Part shown: piece after piece, positions 13,012-16,433 of the stretch
Numbering within the stretch: position 1 is the stretch's first letter
Layout: every line of letters starts with the position of its first letter
Assembly (NCBI GenBank): GCA_905236195.1
Contig: CAJOOX010000051.1
Span: forward strand, 1-16,433
Source of the DNA: an uncultured Bacteroidales bacterium
GTDB lineage: Bacteria > Bacteroidota > Bacteroidia > Bacteroidales > UBA3663
Reading direction: 5' to 3'
Length of the DNA stretch: 16,433 nt
Position numbers and translations under genes: made by a program
The notes under the pieces: generated by a model
What the model saw: only the letters and a program-made list of their open reading frames with translations
The model's database searches: none
What the model was told of the DNA's origin: nothing

Positions 13012-14592
13012 ATGAATAATATCAAAGCCAGCGAAGTCTCTGAAGTCCTGTTGGACCAACTGCGCAGCATTGACACAACCGCCCGCTTCGAAGAAGTCGG
13101 CAACGTCCTGACCGTCGGCGACGGTGTGGCCCGCATCTACGGTCTCCACAACGCCGAGGCAAACGAGTTGCTCGAGTTCGACAACGGTGTCATGGGCATC
13201 GTAATGAACCTTGAGGAGGACAATGTCGGTGCCGTCTTGCTGGGCAACAGCGAGAAGGTCAAGGAAGGTATGGTTGTGAAACGTACCGGACGTATTGCCT
13301 CCATACAGGTTTCAGAGCAGATGTTCGGCCGTGTCATCAACCCACTGGGAGAACCTCTCGACGGTGCAGGACCCATCGGCGGCGAAAAGTTCGAGATGCC
13401 TTTGGAACGCAAAGCGCCTGGCGTAGTTTTCCGCCAGCCCGTGAAGGAGCCTCTCCAGACAGGTCTCAAATCGGTCGATGCCATGATTCCTATCGGTCGC
13501 GGTCAGCGTGAGCTCATCATCGGCGACCGTCAGACCGGCAAGACGGCTATAGCCATCGATACTATCATCAACCAGCGCTCCAACTACGAGGCCGGAAAGC
13601 CCGTCTATTGTATCTATGTGGCCATTGGCCAGAAAGGCTCGACCGTTGCTTCGCTCGTTGAGACGCTCCGCAAATACGGTGCTATGGAATATACGTGCGT
13701 CGTAGCCGCAACTGCAGCCGACCCTGCCGCCATGCAGTATTTTGCACCTTTCGCAGGTGCTGCCATCGGCGAATATCTGCGCGACACGGGCCGTCATGCA
13801 CTGGTGGTTTACGATGACCTTTCCAAGCAGGCTGTGGCTTACCGAGAGGTATCACTTATCCTCCGTCGTCCCTCGGGCCGCGAGGCATATCCCGGTGACG
13901 TCTTCTATCTGCACTCCCGTCTGTTGGAACGTGCCGCACGCATCATTTCCCAGCAGGAAGTGGCTGAACAGATGAACGACCTTCCCGCCTGTCTCAAAGG
14001 CAAGGTGAAAGGAGGAGGTTCGCTTACAGCTCTGCCTATCATCGAAACGCAGGCAGGCGATGTGTCTGCTTACATTCCCACCAACGTGATTTCCATCACC
14101 GACGGTCAGATCTTCCTTGAGACCGACCTCTTCAACCAGGGCTTCCGTCCCGCCATCAATGTCGGTATCTCGGTATCCCGTGTAGGTGGTTCTGCCCAGA
14201 TCAAGTCGATGAAGAAGGTGGCCGGAACGCTCAAGATTGATCAGGCACAGTATCGCGAACTGGAAAGTTTTGCCAAGTTCTCGTCCGATATGGATGCCGT
14301 TACAGCGATGACCATCGACCGTGGACGCAAGACCAACAAGTTGCTGATCCAGAATCAGTACTCTCCTATGCCGGTCGGCGAACAGGTGGCTATTCTTTAC
14401 TGCGGAACGAAGGGTCTGATGTCCGACATTTCAGTGGATCAGGTTCCCGAGTTCCAGGATAAATTCCTCGATTTGCTGCGTGCCAGCCACGAGGAAGATG
14501 TCATCCGTCCGCTTTCAGAGGGCAAGATTGACGACAGTATTACGGATATCATCGCCCAGTTGGCAGCCAACGTCTGCACGCAAATGAAGTAA
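13012..14592 (+). CDS. atpA: ATP synthase F1 subunit alpha
   Basis: Alpha alternates with beta in the F1 head and carries non-catalytic nucleotide sites. Walker A is GDRQTGKT at 171-178, Walker B is ALVVYDDLSK at 263-272, and the arginine that reaches the catalytic site is R390 in VGISVSRVGGSAQ. The N-terminal crown (VGDGVARIYGL at 35-45) and the C-terminal helical bundle are complete. The 526-residue length is slightly above the usual 500-515. It starts 8 nt after atpH, and 37 nt separate it from atpG. Confidence 0.99.
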   Translation: MNNIKASEVSEVLLDQLRSIDTTARFEEVGNVLTVGDGVARIYGLHNAEANELLEFDNGVMGIVMNLEEDNVGAVLLGNSEKVKEGMVVKRTGRIASIQVSEQMFGRVINPLGEPLDGAGPIGGEKFEMPLERKAPGVVFRQPVKEPLQTGLKSVDAMIPIGRGQRELIIGDRQTGKTAIAIDTIINQRSNYEAGKPVYCIYVAIGQKGSTVASLVETLRKYGAMEYTCVVAATAADPAAMQYFAPFAGAAIGEYLRDTGRHALVVYDDLSKQAVAYREVSLILRRPSGREAYPGDVFYLHSRLLERAARIISQQEVAEQMNDLPACLKGKVKGGGSLTALPIIETQAGDVSAYIPTNVISITDGQIFLETDLFNQGFRPAINVGISVSRVGGSAQIKSMKKVAGTLKIDQAQYRELESFAKFSSDMDAVTAMTIDRGRKTNKLLIQNQYSPMPVGEQVAILYCGTKGLMSDISVDQVPEFQDKFLDLLRASHEEDVIRPLSEGKIDDSITDIIAQLAANVCTQMK

Positions 14593-14629
14593 TCCCGGTT
14601 GCTAAAACCGATCAGAAAGAGTAAGTAAA

Positions 14630-15511
14630 ATGGCATCTTTGAAGGAAATCAAAGGACGCATCGGGTCTGTTCAGACAACGCTCAAGACCACATCTGCCAT
14701 GAAGATGGTCGCTTCGGCCAAGCTTCACAAGGCACAGTTGGCCATCGAGAGCATGTTGCCCTATGACCGTCAATTGTCGCGCATCATGGTGAGTATGCTC
14801 AGCGCCGGAGGCAACAAGTATCCGTCGCCGCTTACCCTGCAGCATGACAAACTGGAACGTGTGGCCCTCGTGGCTATAGCATCCAACAGCAGTCTCTGCG
14901 GTGGTTACAACTCCAATATGGTGCGTAAGGTTACAGCAGCTATCCGGGAATATACCGATCAGGTGAAAGAGCCCGTTCAGGTATATGTCATCGGACGCAA
15001 AATGGACCAGGCAATGAAGAAACTGGTGGGAACGTACAATATCGAACTCATCCGCGACTATGTGGAGTTGGGTGACAAGCCGTCGTTCCAGACAGCCCAG
15101 AGTATTGCCAGGCGTCTAACCGACGACTATCTGTCCGGCCGTCTTGATCGTGTGGAACTCATCTATTCCCACTTCAAATCTACGGCTACCCAAGTGCCCA
15201 CCCGCGATGTCTATCTGCCCCTCACCATTGAGACTGATGCCGATGTGAAGCCTGCCCAAGCCGGCTATATCATCGAACCGTCGCCCGAAGAGGTGCTCCG
15301 ACAGATGGTGCCCGATGCCTTACAGATGAAGGTTTACACCGTTTTGCTCGATGCCCAGGCTGCCGAACATGCCGCCAGAACAGTAGCCATGCAGACCGCA
15401 ACCGATAACGGAAACGACCTGCTCAACGAACTCAACATTGCTTACAATAAGGGTCGTCAGGCCGCTATTACCGCCGAACTCTTGGATATTGTAGGAGGCT
15501 CGATGCAGTAA
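14630..15511 (+). CDS. atpG: ATP synthase F1 subunit gamma
   Basis: Gamma is the central shaft of the rotor. The conserved N-terminal helix appears as LKEIKGRIGSVQTTLKTTSAMKMVASAKL with its usual Met-Lys-Met-Val core, the central Rossmann-like domain holds SNSSLCGGYNSN, and the C-terminal helix has ATDNGNDLLNELNIAYNKGRQAAITAELLDIVGG. The 293-residue length is normal. It is the last gene of the operon, closed by the terminator at 15536-15569. Confidence 0.98.
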   Translation: MASLKEIKGRIGSVQTTLKTTSAMKMVASAKLHKAQLAIESMLPYDRQLSRIMVSMLSAGGNKYPSPLTLQHDKLERVALVAIASNSSLCGGYNSNMVRKVTAAIREYTDQVKEPVQVYVIGRKMDQAMKKLVGTYNIELIRDYVELGDKPSFQTAQSIARRLTDDYLSGRLDRVELIYSHFKSTATQVPTRDVYLPLTIETDADVKPAQAGYIIEPSPEEVLRQMVPDALQMKVYTVLLDAQAAEHAARTVAMQTATDNGNDLLNELNIAYNKGRQAAITAELLDIVGGSMQ

Positions 15512-15535
15512 TCTGAAACATCATTCATTCTTTAC

Positions 15536-15569
15536 AGAGGCTTCTCTCTAATCCGGAGAAGCCTCTTTT
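15536..15569 (+). terminator. Rho-independent terminator of the atp operon
   Basis: AGAGGCTTCTC (15536-15546) and GAGAAGCCTCT (15556-15566) form a perfect 11-bp stem with a 9-nt loop, followed by TTTT. It lies 24 nt after the atpG stop codon and just 14 nt before queF. Confidence 0.93.
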
Positions 15570-15583
15570 CAGTCAAAATAAAT

Positions 15584-16045
15584 ATGGAAAGAAAAGACGA
15601 ATCCACCCTTTCGCTTCTCGGCAACAAAAAGACGGTCTATAAGTCAGATTATGCGCCCGAGGTGCTCGAAACATTCATCAACAAGCATCCCGGCAACGAC
15701 TATTGGGTCAAGTTCAACTGTCCTGAGTTCACAAGCCTGTGTCCCATCACCGGTCAGCCCGACTTTGCTGAAATTATTATCTCCTATATCCCCGACCAGA
15801 AGATGGTTGAGAGCAAGAGTCTTAAACTCTATCTGTTCTCCTTCCGCAACCACGGCGATTTCCATGAGGACTGTGTCAACATCATCATGAAGGACCTCAT
15901 CCGGCTCATGGAGCCCCGTTATATCGAAGTCACCGGTCTCTTCACGCCTCGTGGCGGCATCTCTATCCACCCCTATGCCAATTACGGCAAGCCGGGCACC
16001 AAATATGAACAGCTGGCCTGGCAGCGCCTCGCAGCAAGACAATAA
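15584..16045 (+). CDS. queF: NADPH-dependent 7-cyano-7-deazaguanine reductase
   Basis: QueF reduces the nitrile preQ0 to the amine preQ1 with NADPH, a step in the synthesis of the wobble nucleoside queuosine. This is the short, single T-fold form of 153 residues. The catalytic pair is C53 in TSLCPITGQPDF and D60, the family's substrate-binding motif is ESKSLKLY at 76-83, and FHED at 93-96 supplies further active-site residues. The gene starts right after the atp terminator, leaving no room for a full promoter between them, so it depends on read-through or on a promoter hidden in the end of atpG. The other queuosine genes (queC, queD, queE) are not in the window. Confidence 0.97.
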   Translation: MERKDESTLSLLGNKKTVYKSDYAPEVLETFINKHPGNDYWVKFNCPEFTSLCPITGQPDFAEIIISYIPDQKMVESKSLKLYLFSFRNHGDFHEDCVNIIMKDLIRLMEPRYIEVTGLFTPRGGISIHPYANYGKPGTKYEQLAWQRLAARQ

Positions 16046-16098
16046 ATGTCTGTAGTCTATAGTCCTTTACATCTAAAGTCCAATAATCAAGTAGTCCC

Positions 16099-16433
16099 AT
16101 GGCAGATCTTCAAGCAGGTTATCTGGCTTGTCCCATCCGGCAGGTCATCAGCCGTTTCGGCGACAAGTGGTCGATGCTGGTGCTTTATTCGCTGCACGCC
16201 AGCGAAACGGGCGTGCTCAGGTATAATGAGCTGCGGCGTCTGATGACCGACTGTTCCCAGAAAATGCTCTCCCAGACGCTTCGCAACCTGGAGCAGTCCC
16301 ATCTCGTCCATCGCGAGGTTTATCCCGTGGTGCCTCCCCGTGTGGAATATAGTCTGACAGACACCGGCTGTTCGCTGATGCCCGCTCTTACCTCGCTCAT
16401 CGACTGGGCCAACCAGCACTTCGACGACGTCGC
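16099..16433 (+). CDS. HxlR-family transcriptional regulator, cut by the window edge
   Basis: The ATG at 16099 opens a frame that is still open at the right edge after 111 codons, close to the normal full length of about 110-125. It has the family pattern: an N-terminal cysteine in YLACPIRQVISRFGDKW (C11), a winged helix-turn-helix with RYNELRRLM and KMLSQTLRNLEQSHLVHRE, the wing VPPRVEYSLTDTG, and a final dimer helix. In the characterised members YodB and HypR, the matching cysteine senses quinones, aldehydes or hypochlorite, so redox sensing is likely but unproven. The gene is 53 nt after queF, with no terminator between. Its target is unknown; such regulators often act on a divergent or adjacent oxidoreductase gene, which would be outside the window. 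Confidence 0.9.
   Translation, partial: MADLQAGYLACPIRQVISRFGDKWSMLVLYSLHASETGVLRYNELRRLMTDCSQKMLSQTLRNLEQSHLVHREVYPVVPPRVEYSLTDTGCSLMPALTSLIDWANQHFDDV

Noticed and set aside
8209..15511. The atp operon as a sodium N-type ATPase cluster because beta and epsilon come first
   Set aside because: A true delta subunit is present, gene order after atpB is the classical EFHAG, and the c subunit lacks the sodium ligands.
1..16433. CRISPR arrays, tRNA or rRNA genes, insertion sequences, phage or defence genes
   Set aside because: No regularly spaced repeats, cloverleaf-like sequences, transposase, integrase or defence-gene motifs were seen. All substantial frames except the small atp-operon protein and the two edge fragments belong to well-known housekeeping families.

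Overview
The window reads as a piece of a Bacteroidales chromosome, most likely Prevotella or a close relative. The protein sequences point that way: an ATP synthase a subunit with a signal peptide and a long N-terminal domain, a one-domain epsilon subunit, a Bacteroidetes-type YbeY and a beta subunit with an insertion. The promoters also fit, having the Bacteroidetes form TTTG-N20-TAnnTTTG instead of sigma70 boxes. Shine-Dalgarno sequences are mostly absent. This assignment comes from remembered family features, not from a search.

Layout. Everything left of about 4.87 kb is on the minus strand: ybeY, mnmG, apt, uvrC and the first codons of a further gene, closely packed and probably one operon. 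Everything right of about 5.57 kb is on the plus strand: nadA and a U32-family gene (overlapping by ATGA), a rho-independent terminator, a strong Bacteroidetes promoter, then the F-type ATP synthase operon atpD-atpC-(four-helix membrane protein)-atpB-atpE-atpF-atpH-atpA-atpG, a second terminator, queF, and an HxlR-family regulator that runs off the right edge.

The 0.7 kb AT-rich gap at the point of divergence is the most notable part. It holds a cluster of eight to nine DnaA-box-like 9-mers (TTATNCAYW type). They include two copies, in opposite orientation, of an overlapping double box. An AT-rich stretch lies beside nadA. To its left, inside uvrC and mnmG, are three matches to the ParB-binding site parS, one with a perfect 14-bp GTTTCACGTGAAAC core. 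Diverging gene polarity, DnaA-box-like cluster, nearby parS sites and mnmG (gidA) as neighbour together suggest that this gap is the chromosomal replication origin with its partition centre. This is inference from sequence alone.

Gene functions: nucleotide excision repair (UvrC), purine salvage (Apt), tRNA wobble modification (MnmG, with QueF for queuosine and possibly the U32 protein), rRNA maturation (YbeY), NAD synthesis (NadA) and oxidative phosphorylation (the atp operon). The atp operon has beta and epsilon moved to the front relative to the usual IBEFHAGDC order. No tRNA or rRNA gene, CRISPR array, insertion sequence or phage gene was seen.
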